From the NCBI GenBank assembly GCA_032871835.1, contig CM065296.1:9682001-9746000 (forward strand): 64,000 nucleotides of DNA. The letters run 5' to 3'. This document shows positions 22,201 through 34,949 of this stretch, piece by piece. The DNA is from Dipteronia dyeriana (Eukaryota > Streptophyta > Magnoliopsida > Sapindales > Sapindaceae). How positions within the stretch are numbered: the first letter of the stretch is position 1; every line of letters begins with the position of its first letter. The notes beneath the pieces were generated by a model. The model worked only from the letters and a program-made list of their open reading frames with translations. It was not told where the DNA came from and made no database searches. Position numbers and translations under genes: made by a program.

Positions 22201-23364
22201 TAACCCTAAATTTTATGTAAAATAATATTATAAACCTTAATTATCATATCAAAAAGTATTTAATTAAAAAATACCTGCAAATTGGTTGTATTATTCATGT
22301 TATTTCACTGTCCATCAATTTGATTGAAAGAATCCAAAAGTTCACCGTCAAAAAAAGTTTCTTCAATCTTCCCATGTATAACTTGACGGACTTCTGAATC
22401 CTACAATTCGTTAAAATGGTGGTATCTGTTGGAACCAAATTCACCAATCACGTAGCGGAAACGGGTTTTTTAATTTTTATTTTTTATATATACAGATCGT
22501 AATCTGTATCTGGGACCAGTGAACTTTTGATCGTAATTATTTTCAGAACAAATACATATAAAAATTATTATACTAATAAAATATATATGTAAATACATGA
22601 AATTATAATCAATAATAAAAAAGAATATTAAAAGAACCATATCAACGTTTGGAGGCTCATTCACTTATTCAATATGCTCATGGTCTGTACTACTGATCTT
22701 CCTCGCTATATCCCGGGACTGGTAACTGCGTGTGGACGCGTCACGAACTCAGGAACTAGAATGGAGGATGTAAAAGAGAGAAAAAAAAGAAACTCTTTCT
22801 TTTGATATAAGTATACAACTCTTATACACTTTTCTTTCTTTTTGGTGTATTGATCTCACACACACCTTACTTGAATATATCACAACAATTGCATATATTC
22901 TTCTCACGCACTGTTGTGCTTTACGCACCACTTACTGCGTTTGACCAAAAACAAAAAACATCCAACACTTTTCTTCTTTTGTCAAATTATATGTATATAT
23001 GTAGTGGTGTAAAAATGGGCCGGCCGGCCCAGAAAGTTCACGGGCCGTTCTTGGAACGGCCTGTGAAGGAAGAGGGCCAGGCCGAGGCCTGGCCCAGGAC
23101 AGGCAGCGTGCTGGGCCGCTGGGAGGAGGCCCGGCAAGCCGGCCCGCCTGGCACGCCAATCCGGCATGCCAGGCCTGTCGGACCGGCCCGGCGGACCGAT
23201 CAGCCGGTCCGTTTGGCCCAGATTTTTTTATTTTATTTTATTTTATTTTTCTCAAAAAACCTCCAACGGCTGGAATTGATTTCTAGCCGTTAGAGGAAAT
23301 TAAAATTACCAAACCCCCCCTACAATCTTTTAAATTACATTTTGACCCACAAATCAAATTTTTC

Positions 23365-24151
23365 TATAAATACTTCCATCCATTTCATCTTCCATTAACT
23401 CTCTCTATCATTCTTTCAATCTCTCATTCTCTCAAATCTCAATCTCTAATATATTCTCCAATTCTCTAAACTTTTTCATTCATTTTGGTTATTACTCTCT
23501 CTACAAAATTCTCTACGTTTTCCACCAACACACCAAATTTTAAAGGTACAATTTTGTTATTACTTTTGGTCTAACATATTCTCATAGTAAATTTATATGT
23601 TTATGTTTAGATTTGAGTTACTTAATGAAAACATTATCTATTTAGTTAGTTAGTTTATCAATTTTTGGGCTTTAATGTTAACATTATTTGTTTAGTTTAT
23701 TAAGATTTTTAAGTTTAGTAGTAATTTTAATATTTGTTATTAATAAATTTGGAAAGTTAATTTGTATTACTGAAATTACTTTTTGTAATAAGTAAATGAT
23801 GAATGTTAAGTGTAGTAATTACGTTTGATATTGTTTTTTTCATAAATTAAAATTTTTCATTTGTAGATTATGATAGTAAATTTAAGAGTAGTGGTTCAAA
23901 TCATCAATTTTATGTTAGTATATTATGTTAGTAAATTTATCAATTTTATTTGTAGTAGTGAACTAGTGAATTTAAAATTTTATGTTAGTAGATTATGATT
24001 TTTTTTTTTTTAATTTTTTTTTTAAGTAAATAAATTATTGTAAGTGTCATATTAGTTATAGTAATTATTGTTAGTAAATTAAGATTACTGTTAGTAAATA
24101 TTGATTTTTAATTTGACTATTAACTACTATAGTGCTCGTATTTTTATTCAG
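23365..24151 (+). promoter_or_regulatory. Transposase promoter and 5' UTR intron
   Basis: TATAAATA at 23365-23372 is followed about 30 bases on by CT-rich leader sequence. A candidate 5' UTR intron runs from AAAG|GTACAA at 23546 to TTTTTATTCAG at 24151, four bases before the ATG. Both sites are kept in copy 2, which supports the model. Confidence 0.5.
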
Positions 24152-24154
24152 ATA

Positions 24155-26247
24155 ATGGATCCTAACCAGTAGCCTTATTTTCCGGACGGTTTGAATATGC
24201 TCAACGATGAATTTGATATTTCAGAACCGACCCATACTCAAGTGGGACCTTCTGGTTCCGGCGTTACACCAACATCACGTCCCAGAAAATTAACATCAGA
24301 TGTGTGGAAATGTTTCAACATAGTCCAAATGACACTCCCTAACGGGGCGTCTGGCCTCGGAGCTAAATGTAAGTTTTGCCATAAGAATTATGCTACAAGT
24401 AAGGGGGGAACCGGACATTTGAGACAACATATGCACAAATGTATGCCTGCACATGGACAGGTAGATACTACAACCCAGACACAGCTTCAACGGCACCCAG
24501 AAGGGTCCGTTACGTCGTGGTAGTTCGACGCCATGCACGCTAGAGAGTGCTTGGCACGATACATTGCATAAACTGATCAACCGATCAGTATTGGTGAGAG
24601 TCCATTTTATAAAGAATTAATCACATCTGCATATAACCCCCAATATGAACCTGTTTCTAGAACCACCACTAGAAATGATTTGATACTATTGTTTGAAACC
24701 GAAAGGGATGACTTAGTTGCTGAAATACAGCATTTAAGTGTCTATGTTGTATTAACTTTGATATTTGGAATGCATGTTCCAAACAGGACTATTTATGTGT
24801 CACGGGACACTATTTAGATTCTGATTGGAGGATAACAAAAAGAATTTTTGGTTTTCGTCCTATGGATTTTGCACATACCGCAGAAAACATTTTTAATGTC
24901 ATAATGGAAGTTTTAGAAACTTATGAAATCATGCATCGCATTCTTTCAATCACATTTGATAATGCATCTGGAAATACTATCTCTATTGCATTGTTTGTTG
25001 TAAGAAATGTCCCGCAAGATGGAGTTTATTTCTTCCATCAACGGTGTGCCTGCCATATTATAAATTTAGTTGTACAGACTGGTTTAAAGCAGGTAAGCGA
25101 CCAAATAGATCGCATCAGAGATGCCGTTTCTTGGATTTGCAGTTCTAATCCTAGATTCAGTGAATTCAAGAGACATTGTAAATTAAACGGTCTCAAACCC
25201 CGACGATTCCAAATTGATATGCCGGTAAGGTGGAACTCTACTTATTTAATGTTGCAAAATTGTTTGGAATATGATACAACCATTACATGTTTTTATAACA
25301 TGAAATTGACCGAAACAGAACAACTTAGTCCAAAATTACTTTCCACAGACGATTGGTATGTGGCAAAGATTTTTGTTCAATTTTTAAAGATTTTTTACAA
25401 TACCACTGTAACTCTTTCCGGGGTATATTACCCCACATCTTCCCAGGCAATCCATCAGATAGTGAAAATGTATGAACTGTTAAACAGTTATAGAGAAGAT
25501 GAACATCTAGGCGCTGCAGTTGTTGTCATGGAGATAAAGTTGAAAAAATATTGGGCTAACATTCCCCTACTTTATGCCTTAAGTGCTATAATAGATCTCA
25601 GGGTTAAATTATCTGGTTTAGAAGTTTTTCTTGAGGTTATTGGTATTAATTTGTCAATAGATTATTCAGAACAAATTACTGACATTCGAACCAAGTTGTT
25701 CTAGATTTTTCATATTTATGAGACCAGGTTTGGCAATATTGACATCCCCCAATCAACACGACCGGAGACAGAGCCGAAGAAAACAAGTTGGAGCCTTCTG
25801 AAACGAAGAAAAAAAGACAAATCAGCAAGTACTTCTTCAGGGCAAAGATCTAGCCCATCATCTTGTACCAAACTTATTAGGTACCTTGAAGCACAGTTCG
25901 ATGCTGTTGAAGACAAGGAAGAGTTTGATTTGTTGTTATGGTGGAAGACCTGTACGTACAGGTATACAGTTCTGTCACACTTAGCACGTGACGTACTGGT
26001 TATTCCAATGTCAACGGTGTCTTCAGAACAAGCTTTCAGCACCAGTTGACGCATAATTGAACCAAGAAGAAGCTGTTTGTCTCCAGAGATGGTGGAGGTA
26101 TTAACATGCCTTCGGGATTGGGAGCATGCTAAAAAAAGGTTACAAAATCTAACTGTAGATAAAGAACTTAATCTAAATTTCGACAATCTAAATTTCGACA
26201 ATCTATATATTGATAACACTTCAGGTAGTGGCCAGGGTCAGAACTAG
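24155..26247 (+). pseudogene. hAT transposase, copy 1, with several stops and a frame change
   Basis: Begins MDPNQ then TAG (24170-24172). BED-type zinc finger CKFCHKNYATSKGGTGHLRQH (near 24370). Middle region with FHQRCACHIINLVVQ and MPVRWNSTYLML, standard hAT transposase motifs. C-terminal dimerisation region with LLLWWK, STVSSEQAFST and RRSCLSPEMVEVLTC. In-frame stops at 24170, 24521 (TAG), 24569 (TAA), a frame change between 24571 and 24862, then stops at 25702 and 26047. Ends TAG 26245-26247. Family: plant hAT/RICESLEEPER-type; not functional as it stands. Confidence 0.9.
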
Positions 26248-28215
26248 GTTATACTTTTACATATGTATTTATTATTTACTTGTAAGTTGTAAAACGGTTG
26301 CACTCTTTTTCCCTTACCAAGTTTTTATCCCACTGGGTTTTTCTTGGTAAGGTTTTTAATGAGGCAATCATGTAGATATGTATTACTGAATTCCATAAGT
26401 GAAAAATAAATAAATAATTAAAAAATTGTTCGTTCTCTTTATTCATTTCAAATCCTAATAATTGTTCGTTCTCTTCATTCATTTTAAATTCTAAACCCTT
26501 AACCATAAACTATAAATCCTAAACCCTATACCCTAAATAAATAAATAAAACGTAATTTGGAAAAAAATTGGACCAAAAAACTAACCCGCCGGACCAGGCC
26601 CGCAAGAGGGGTCCGACGGGCCGACCTGGCACGGCCCGCCTGAGGCAGGCGGGCGTGCCGTGCCGGGTGTCGCGGGCCGGCTCGGCCCGGCCTGTTTTCA
26701 GAAATGGACTGGCCAGGGCGTCCCTAATAGGCCGGGCCAGTCCATTTTTACACCACTATATATATATATGTATGTTGCCGTGCGTGAAACGCACAACAAC
26801 CTTTTTTTTTTAAATTAAATATATCTTATATATAATATTTAAAAATTTGATCAAATCTATATTTGATTTTTAAAAACTTTCAAATAAAAAATATCTCATA
26901 TCTTTAATTTGATTTTAATTTTGAATTCAAACTATTTAAATTCAAAAATAAATTATTTAATTTAATAGAATAAAATAAGATAATCACATTATCTTATTTT
27001 ATTCCAAAATAAATATCAACATACACCCTCCATTTAGTGATTAATAACATAATTAAATAATCTCATTATTTAAGTTATTTAATCACCATTATCTATTAAT
27101 TAAATAATCTCATTATTCAATTAGTTCTCGAATAAATACGTGTCACTTTCGTAACACAATTAACTGGACAATCCAATTAATTAACCGTGACTCTTGTTAC
27201 CTAAATCGACCGGGCTAGCAAGGGGACCTAATGGACCCACAGTATTTTGAGCTCCAATAATCCTCGGAATCATTAATTAAACTCTTTAATTAATATTCCT
27301 TGATTATTAACTCCGGTGTTATTCCACTAAAAATCCGAAGCTGCACTCTCTCAACTGCAGACGTTTTTACACAGACCGATACAATTCGGTGTCCATCGAT
27401 ATAGTCATACATATGGTGTGATCCTCCACAATAGTTCATAATTAGAGCTGGGTCATAATGTCCGTTATACCCCTCTAATTACATATATCATTTAAGTACC
27501 ATTGATTCTCTAATGGACAATAAACCCTACTTCCTCACGGAATTAGGAGAGCGCTCATATTGTCCAAGCCCCGAATCAACCCTTAAGGGAACTACCATCT
27601 ACTTCTCACAAAAATGAGTGGATTCCACTATTGTGTACAAACCTTCCCAGCCACAAGCCAAACCGCAATCCCAACATACGGAGTATATTGATCAGGAAAT
27701 ACATCTGACCTCACTCATGGTATATCAAAGACCACGATCTAACCTGAAGGAGTCGATAAGACACTCAGGATTAAGATCACCCATATATAGCCATCATTAA
27801 TTGATATATATATGAATCTCATCGGTAAACGGATCTTTGTGTGAGATTCATATAGATCATGGCCCAGTCCTATATGATCACATCATACAAGGTGCCTCCA
27901 TTCCCATATCTCATATGAATAATTTAGGATAGAATCACTGTACATTACGGAATGGACCACAACTATAGATTAACCACAAATAAAGTACCCAGCTTTATTT
28001 GCTATCTATGGACTCTTTAGATTGCACGTCTCTTACTGTATCCATCTGTATATGACACTCATATACACAGTTCGAGATTACATCCGGCAATCCAGGATGT
28101 TAATATATACACAAGTTTATAAAATAAATAACATAACAGAATGAATTGAACATTTCCTTTTATTTACTTCATAAATCCATTTGCAAATTACATGTTTAGG
28201 GCATAAACCCTAACA

Positions 28216-28781
28216 GTATCTTAGATAGTCATGTCGAAGGTTTGGTTCGGTGAACCGAACCGTCGAAAACTAAAACCAAAACCGAACCATTTTTAAAGGT
28301 TCGGAACCGAAACCAGACTTGAACCCTGTACTGTAGCGGTTCCGGTTTCGGTTCCGGTTCCTGATTTGTTGGAACCGTCCGGTTCGAACCGCCAGTAGAA
28401 GTGACATCAGGTAACTTCTTCTGATTCTTTTAAAAAAGATTCTTACAGTCTTTTATTTTAATCTAGGGACAAGTATGATTGACAAAGAGATTATTTTGGG
28501 TTCACTTTAAAGGAAAAAAAAAACATACATGCTTCGTATAATGTTTTTCATACAAATTATGAGACCTAAAATTTGAACAACCTAAATTTCTTCTCTAACG
28601 AGGGTTCGATTAAAAAATTCAGAACTCAATCCATGTATAATTCAATTAACTATCAGTTTCTTTTGATTAAGTACAGAACTTCTCTACCCACCTAAACACT
28701 TTAGGTGGAAGGTGAATAAAAGATCAAAGGACTTTAAAACATTATTGTCTTGCATTGATAGATCATCGTAAATAGAATAAA
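28216..28781. other. Flank with GGTTCGG/CCGAACC word cluster
   Basis: 28233-28400 is dense in GGTTCGG, AACCGAACC and GGTTCCGGTT words in both orientations, a composition seen in subterminal regions of some hAT-type MITEs, but no terminal inverted repeats were found. The rest is AT-rich without a gene. Confidence 0.4.
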
Positions 28782-29333
28782 TATAAGATTTTTATAAAAT
28801 TGTGAACAACATATTACATTATATTTTGAGTTTGTAAAAAACTGAATTGATTGGAATGTTTAAGTAAGTGAGAGTTGACCGGATAAAGCCCGTTATTAAT
28901 GTGATCAATATTTGTTGGGCTCGGTGCACATTAACTACGTTAAATATATGTAGGATATGGTATAAGCTATTGTATATGTGTGACCTAGTATTCATATTAG
29001 GACTAGCCATTCTATTAGGGTTTTGAGAATCCTTTATGGATTAGGATTCTATGAAGTTATACTATATATAGGGGGTCCCTACTCTCACTCACAATGAACA
29101 TATAACATAATTGTCTTCCCATTAGACAATCTGAGGAAGGTGAGAAGAGAGTAGAAGACTCTCTATTGTTTTAATTGTTTTCCTTGTTTTATTTTCAGGT
29201 TATCGTATTATTATGGATTCGGGATTAAAACTCTACGAATTTAATGTTTTCCGCTGCACTTTCAGGTACGTGTTTATTCATACTTATACATACAATACGA
29301 GATCGGATTATTTTTATATATATAATGCTTACA
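28782..29333 (+). repeat. 5' LTR of the LARD-like element
   Basis: Starts TATAAGATTTTTATAAAATT where the 3' LTR has TGTAATATTTTTATAAAATT, so the terminal TG has become TA. Ends ATAATGCTTACA. Contains ACTATATATAGGGGGTCCC (near 29060), a TATA candidate. Confidence 0.9.
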
Positions 29334-29334
29334 A

Positions 29335-29351
29335 TGGTATCAGAACCGCTC
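29335..29351 (+). other. Primer binding site
   Basis: TGGTATCAGAACCGCTC lies two bases after the LTR end and matches the plant initiator-methionine tRNA complement TGGTATCAGAGC with one or two changes. Confidence 0.8.
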
Positions 29352-30532
29352 GTATTGTTACATATATTGAATGTTTTTATGATATTGTATCTGTGTTTAT
29401 TTTTATACACTGGATTGGATTAATTATCGATGTCCTAATTAATCTATGTTAGCATTCTAGCCTTCTAGGATGTGTATGGCACTATGGTATGTTATTATAT
29501 CAGAGATCAGACACGTCGACAATAAATTATTAATAATTAAAGTTAATGTTTTATTTTGTGATTGTTTTGATCTGGTGTGGTAAGAGTTAGTGTTAAAAAC
29601 CATGTATGTGTGAAGATGGTGAATCAGTTGTATTTGGATTCTATTGGTTGATGAATAACTAATTATGTCTAAAAGATTTATGTTTAGAAATCAGTTGTTA
29701 TGGTTGTGTATTTAGTGGGTAGATGAAAATCAAATCATATGTGAGAACATGATACGCAATCAGACATGGATTAAACCCAGGTGTTGTTTGATCTACGCCT
29801 AGAAGCAGATTGTTAGTTGCAGACCCATCCCATAAAGCGGGTCGAATGGTGACCCAGACCTTGCACACGGGTCGCTGATATGGATACGAGTCGATGGCTC
29901 TGATCCACAACCAAGAACGTACCCATCGCGAGTCGACAGGTCTGCACCTTACCATCGTCTTATCGGCGATTGTGTGACCGCTGTTGGCCATCAGACTTCC
30001 GGCCACGCGGCGATGCTTGCTGCCGTGGAAGAGATTTCGCTGTTGGCTAATGTTTCAATTTGATTCGCGATTGATTGCGAATTGAGTAATTGGAATAGTG
30101 GACGAGGTGGCTTGGTCTGCTTTTCCGGCTGGTTGCCGCCGTTCTGGTGGCCGACTGGAGCAAGGTCGGATGGTGGCCACGAAGATCTAGGGTTTTTGGT
30201 TGATTATGGTTTGGGCCACTTGTTGAGAATTAGATAAAATATGAGGACTGTTTGTTATTTTCCAAGGTCCCTTTTTTAAATTAGTTAGAATGTTGGTCTG
30301 TTAGGCAATTTTTCTTGGGCCTTTTAGAATTAATAAAACAGCGAGGAATCTATGTGTAATTGGGTATGTGTTGGGGCATATTTATAATTTCAAAAGATAT
30401 TTTGGGGCCAATTTAATAGTTTGATAAATATAGGGGCCAATTTGAAATTTACCAAAATATGAGGCAATTTTAAAATTTTCTAAAAAATTTATGAAAAATA
30501 ATTGCAGTTCATAAATAATTATTATGATTTCG
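29352..30532 (+). other. Leader of the LARD-like element
   Basis: Mostly AT-rich with one GC-richer island (about 29770-30190; e.g. GGTTGCCGCCGTTCTGGTGG). The longest frame here is 102 codons on the minus strand with no recognised motif. May be the degenerate gag/leader region. Confidence 0.45.
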
Positions 30533-31868
30533 AATGATTATGTTTCACGTAGTGACTAATCATTTAATTTTTATAATAATTATTAGCTTGTTTAAAATTA
30601 ATAATTGATAAAATTTTCTTATGAATCCGATGATTATGTTTTACGTTATGACTAATCATTAAGATTTTGAAAAATTCGTCGGTTACCAATTATTAATGAT
30701 TTTGATTCAATAACTGATAGAATTTTCTCGTGAATCGGATGATTATGTTTCACGTAGTGACTAATCATTAATATTTTGAGAAATTCATCGGATATCAATT
30801 GTTGATGAGGTTAAAATTAATAATCTGTTTTGAATATTCTCGTGACTCGAGTGATTATGTTTCACGTAGTGACTAGTCATTTCGTTTTTTAGAATATAGT
30901 TGGTTAATGATTATTAATCTGGTAAGTTTTAATAATTGATAGAATATTCTCGTGAATTTGATGATTATGTTTCACGTAGTGACTAATCATTAAGATTTTG
31001 AGATGTTCGTTGGTTATCAATTATTAAATTTGAAATGCAAAAATGGAAATGCATGTTTTAATCATCCCCGTATGAGGGTTATCACATGTGATTTGTGATG
31101 TTCATCTCCGTAGGAGGTTCATCATCTTAAGGTATTCATCTATAGAACTGCAATGATGGAATTATATACATGTGAAGAGTGATGTTTTTCTCCGTAGGAA
31201 GTTCATTATCTCGAGGTATTCACTTATACAATATGTTGTGAATGTTAGACACATGTGATGGATGATGTTCTTCTCCGTAGGAGGTTCTTCTCCGTAGGAG
31301 GTTCATCATCTTGAGGTATTCATTTATATAATGTGATATAAGTATTTTAAATTTTTGGAAATTGCCCATAATATATTTTCATTTAATTGAATGAAATTGC
31401 CTAACACTTAATGATACCTACATATTCTATATGCTCACAAATAATATCTATTCAACATAAATTTAAGAAGGTTATATATTTCTCATTATTTTGCATAATT
31501 TAAAATAAAATTATGTGTGACCGTGTCGGATTGATTAAGAGAAATATATAAATTTATGTTGGGTGTAATGATATTGGATTTGTAGTTAATGTTTTACAAA
31601 TGTATAACCTATGAAATTATTATGGAATTGTATGGTTACGTTTCTACGTAGTAGACTAACTATTAATATTTCATTATGATTTATTTATTTAATTGAGGAC
31701 ATTAATTGATTATATTCGAAATTATTATAAAGTTGGATGGTTATGTTTCTACATAGTAGACTAACCATTAAAATTTTATAATGATCTTTTGATAGAAATT
31801 ATATAATCAATTGTGTTTGGAATATTTGTGGAGTTGCATGACTATGTATTCATGTAGTGAACTAGTTC
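30533..31868 (+). repeat. Hairpin-unit array with GTA loops and covarying stems
   Basis: At least eight units about 100-113 bases apart carry an outer and an inner inverted repeat (outer starts 30533, 30630, 30739, 30852, 30961, 31632, 31737, 31840). Inner stems: TCAC-GTA-GTGA in units 1, 3, 4, 5; TCTAC-GTA-GTAGA at 31643; TCTAC-ATA-GTAGA at 31748; TTCAT-GTA-GTGAA at 31849. Outer stems: ATGATTA/TAATCAT, ATGGTTA/TAACCAT, TGATTA/TAGTCA, GACTA/TAGTT. Between units 5 and 6 lie CTCC-GTA-GGAG hairpins flanked by TGATG/CATCA (31096-31124, about 31262-31310, a weaker one near 31190). Unit 2 has a broken inner stem. No known feature type recognised. Confidence 0.75.
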
Positions 31869-34119
31869 TTAAGATTCCATAATATTCTTTGGATTATAAA
31901 TGATTAAGGTTTTGAACTGCATTGAGGTAAAACTATACATGTATTGTGTTGATCATCTGTCAAAGAGAGTCATCACTTGTGTAAGTTTTGTGAGCATTGA
32001 AGAAAAAATAGTGATACTCATCTCCCAAAGAAGTTAATCACTTGTAGGAAAGTTTTAACACGTGCTTTGTGGTCTTTATCCAAAAGACAGATCATGATGT
32101 TGTGTTGGATTTCTATGAAGGTTAAATCATTATTTATAATGATTATCATAGAAATCGGTGTGAGCATGAATATTCTGTTATTTAATTCATTTTAAACACA
32201 TCTACTAGTTTTAAATACATGTCATTAAAATATTGGTTGATAGACCTTTTTGGTGGATTAGATGAGACGCTCCAATTGGTTTTTACCTTAATGATGATTA
32301 AATGATAAATAAAGTTTAGTGAACCCACTATCGAAAGTTTGTTAAGGTCTAGTGCCTATAAATAGATGGAGATTAATCTATTATGGAGTTATGTCTTTTG
32401 TTTATCATTTTGATAAAGGTGATAGGGTACAAACACCATATGAAGTAGTCTGGAAATTTTGACAATTCAACATAGCAAGTCAAGGAAAATAAATACTGAG
32501 GACATAAAATAATTTGCTATCGCAAGAAAATATACCCCTTAATTTATGTTTTGAATTATTTGATTAATTTTCAATTAAGCTCTTAGTGAGTTATTTCTTG
32601 TGATACATTTTATATTATAAATTCTTACAATGAACTCAGTATTTAATTGGTTAAGAGGTTTTATTTGAATTCATATGAATTCATGATAAAATTTAGATTA
32701 TCTTTAACCTCTAAAAGTTTTATTGGATGATATTTTCGATTTTGGTCATGTATAGCAAAGTACAATTTTCATAATAAGACTGAGAATTTAAATTAATATC
32801 TTGAAGCTTATTCAAGATAATAGATTCTTGCTTATGATTTCACCTAGCGAGTTATATGGTGATTTCTGTAAATAATAATCGTTATGGGTCTTCAAACTTT
32901 TCTCGAATTCTAAATTTTACTTTTTGGTTTTAGAATAGATTGATTATTGTTCTTGTAGTTTAGATATAATTCTTTTCAATTGCATGACTAAATGTAGAAT
33001 TGAGATAATTGATTCGTATGACATTTTGATTATTTTAAATTCTCAGTTTTAAGTTTTTTGATTAATTGAATTAAAAGTGATATCATAAAATATAAGGATA
33101 GGACTGCAAAGATTATAAACTATTGAGAATAGTTCATAGAACTTGTCTTATTTTATTTATGAGAACAATTGTATCTAGGCATTATACATTCTTAGGGGGA
33201 GAGAGTGATGTTGTTATGAATGTATAATTTAAAAGACTTGCGTTTAAGAAAGAAATATTGTGATTTGTGATATTTATATTGAATAAATGTCATATTTGTT
33301 GAATTGCAATTTTGGATGTCATTGGAGTTAAGGTTTTGACTTAGTTGTCAAATAGTTGGAAACTAATTGGTTGAAAGTCATATTGTCAGATTTATGGCTT
33401 GAAGGTTTTACTTGGAAAACGAGTATTAAGTTTGTATACTTTAAAACTTCATTGACATAAAATAATCAAGTTTTCAGATAATGGTGTTTATTTTAATAAT
33501 GTTGTAACAATTTAAGACTTTGTTAAAAGTTTTATTTTTCCATTAGACATAACCGAAGGTCAGTGGGAGTAAGTTTATTTTCTATGTGCTCTAAGTTGTC
33601 ATTTGTGTGTGACATTGATAATCTTTTCTCTAGTATTTCGAGGTGAAAAATCTCGAACAATCATATTTTGATAATGCTATTGAGAAAATATATTAATAGA
33701 GCACTTAAATGGTTAGTATGATTACAAGTTTACTTGTTTGAGGTACCTCTTGGTAAAAGTGATAAACTTACATAATTTTTTTTTTAATTTCTCAAGTAAA
33801 TTGGAGCGTTCTCATATGAAAAAGGTCATGTATATATCCGCAAATGATAGTTTGATGTAAACTTAATATATATGTATTGATTATATTATTATAGTAGTAG
33901 ATTTTACGGATTTCAAACCAATTTGACATGTATCAATAGATAGTTATAAAATAAAATGGTTTCATCGTATTTGTAGAGGTTAACTGTTTCATGCTCACAT
34001 ATGTGTATGTATAAAGAAATATGTGACTTTATATATTGCAACTTTAAAGAATTTTGATTGTGAAATCATATTTTGAGGTAGATTGTGATAATTTCACTAT
34101 ATTTATCTTCTCTGAATAT
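31869..34119 (+). other. Degenerate interior of the LARD-like element
   Basis: AT-rich, no long frame. 31950-32110 holds three further loose units (GTGATACTCATCTCCCAAAG, GGTCTTTATCCAAAAGACAG and similar) that may extend the hairpin array with other arms. No pol motif I can support. Confidence 0.4.
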
Positions 34120-34283
34120 GCTAAGAGATCTCGGAGGTTTAACCATATGAATATTGTGGTGAGAGAAGATTTAAGAGTTGCGAGTTTCTAATAGCCATAT
34201 GTAAAATAACTCTTGATACACTAACCAAGATATTTGACTCCAAAAATTTTATGGAGCATGTTGTATCCTGCATTGGATTGAAA
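34120..34283 (+). pseudogene. copia RNase H C-terminal remnant
   Basis: AKRSRRFNHMNIVVRE resembles the S-R/T-K-H-I-D-x-x-x-H-F-x-R-E motif of copia RNase H, and after a frame change and stops DTLTKIFDSKNFMEHV resembles the D-x-L-T-K-x-L-x-x-x-x-F-x-x-H closing motif. Same orientation as the LTRs and at the expected place near the 3' end. The only coding trace found in this element; weak but consistent. Confidence 0.6.
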
Positions 34284-34936
34284 TTTTTGATGTGTTTGGT
34301 TAGTGGAAGTTGTCTTTAATTTGATTAACTGCATTTATTCTATGCATGTTTGTTTCATATTCTCGAGAATGTATTGTATATGCATGTTAAGATGTTTGCC
34401 ATACTTGTTATTGTGTGCACACGGATGATTGGTTATGGCAAGAAATCTCAAGCTTTTAGTTTAAGGGGGCAATTCACTCATAAGGTATAAAGTTTCCACC
34501 GATGAGTGAACATTACTTAAGATATAAAGTTTTTGCCCGTCTTAAGGGAGGTTGAACTCATGGTCAAAGTGTTTAGTCAATGAGTGTAAAATGCTTAGGA
34601 CATTAAGTTGCTCGTCTTAAGCTACTTCGTATAATACGAAGTTGGACCTATATAGAAATAGACATGATGATCACATATGCATGTAATTTACATACCACAC
34701 ATACATACCATTTACCCCGGTAGGTAGAGTTAAGGGTATTTTGATTACATATGGTCTTATGTTGACTAAAGATGTAACGATCTATGTAGTTGGATACTTA
34801 AGGTTCTATTGGACTAAGGGGAAGGAAGGTGTTACTCTCTTAAACATTATTTGTAGACACATATAAATGTTTATCAATTCGGAGAGTCGTTTTCTAAAAT
34901 AAATTTTTAAAACTAAAATAATAATGTCTATGTAGC

Positions 34937-34949
34937 TCAAGTGGGAGAA
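34937..34949 (+). other. Polypurine tract of the LARD-like element
   Basis: CTCAAGTGGGAGAA ends directly at the start of the 3' LTR (TGTAAT). Typical copia plus-strand primer. Confidence 0.7.

Larger units (their letters stand above)
23002..26758 (+). mobile_element. hAT DNA transposon, copy 1
   Basis: Ends are TAGTGGTGTAAAAATGG and its inverted partner CCATTTTTACACCACTA. Flanks TATATATG and TATATATA are 8-mers differing at one base, though in AT-rich DNA. GC-rich GGCCGGCC subterminal palindromes lie inside both ends. Carries a BED/hAT transposase gene. A second copy, inverted, is at 40136-43877. Inserted in the solo LTR 22427-28215. Confidence 0.9.
22427..28215 (-). mobile_element. Solo LTR of a copia-type retrotransposon, split by hAT copy 1
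   Basis: The left end is TGTTGGAACCAAATTCACC and the right end is ...GCATAAACCCTAACA, the reverse complement of TGTTAGGGTTTATGCCC, a common plant copia-type LTR start. Both sides are flanked by GTATC (22422-22426, 28216-28220), a perfect 5-bp target duplication. No internal domain, primer site or second LTR lies between, so this is a solo LTR left by LTR-LTR recombination. Removing the nested hAT (23002-26758) leaves about 2.0 kb. Orientation is minus. Confidence 0.85.

Noticed and set aside
22850..23293. 147-codon frame with Arg/Pro/Gly-rich part
   Set aside because: It crosses the hAT end at 23002 and reads through the GGCCGGCC subterminal palindromes.
26276..26506. 76-codon minus-strand frame, repeated at 40433-40663
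   Set aside because: It is conserved only because both lie in the 3' untranslated part of the two hAT copies; it has no motif and runs against the transposase.
29335..29351. tRNA-like word TGGTATCAGAACCGC
   Set aside because: It is the complement of a tRNA 3' end, i.e. a primer binding site; no tRNA cloverleaf is present.
29698..30006. 102-codon minus-strand frame in the LARD-like element
   Set aside because: No recognisable domain; opposite to the element; open mainly because this island is GC-richer.
30533..31868. CRISPR-like reading of the regularly spaced palindromic units
   Set aside because: Plant nuclear context, spacers are related to each other and the repeats vary in sequence; no cas genes.
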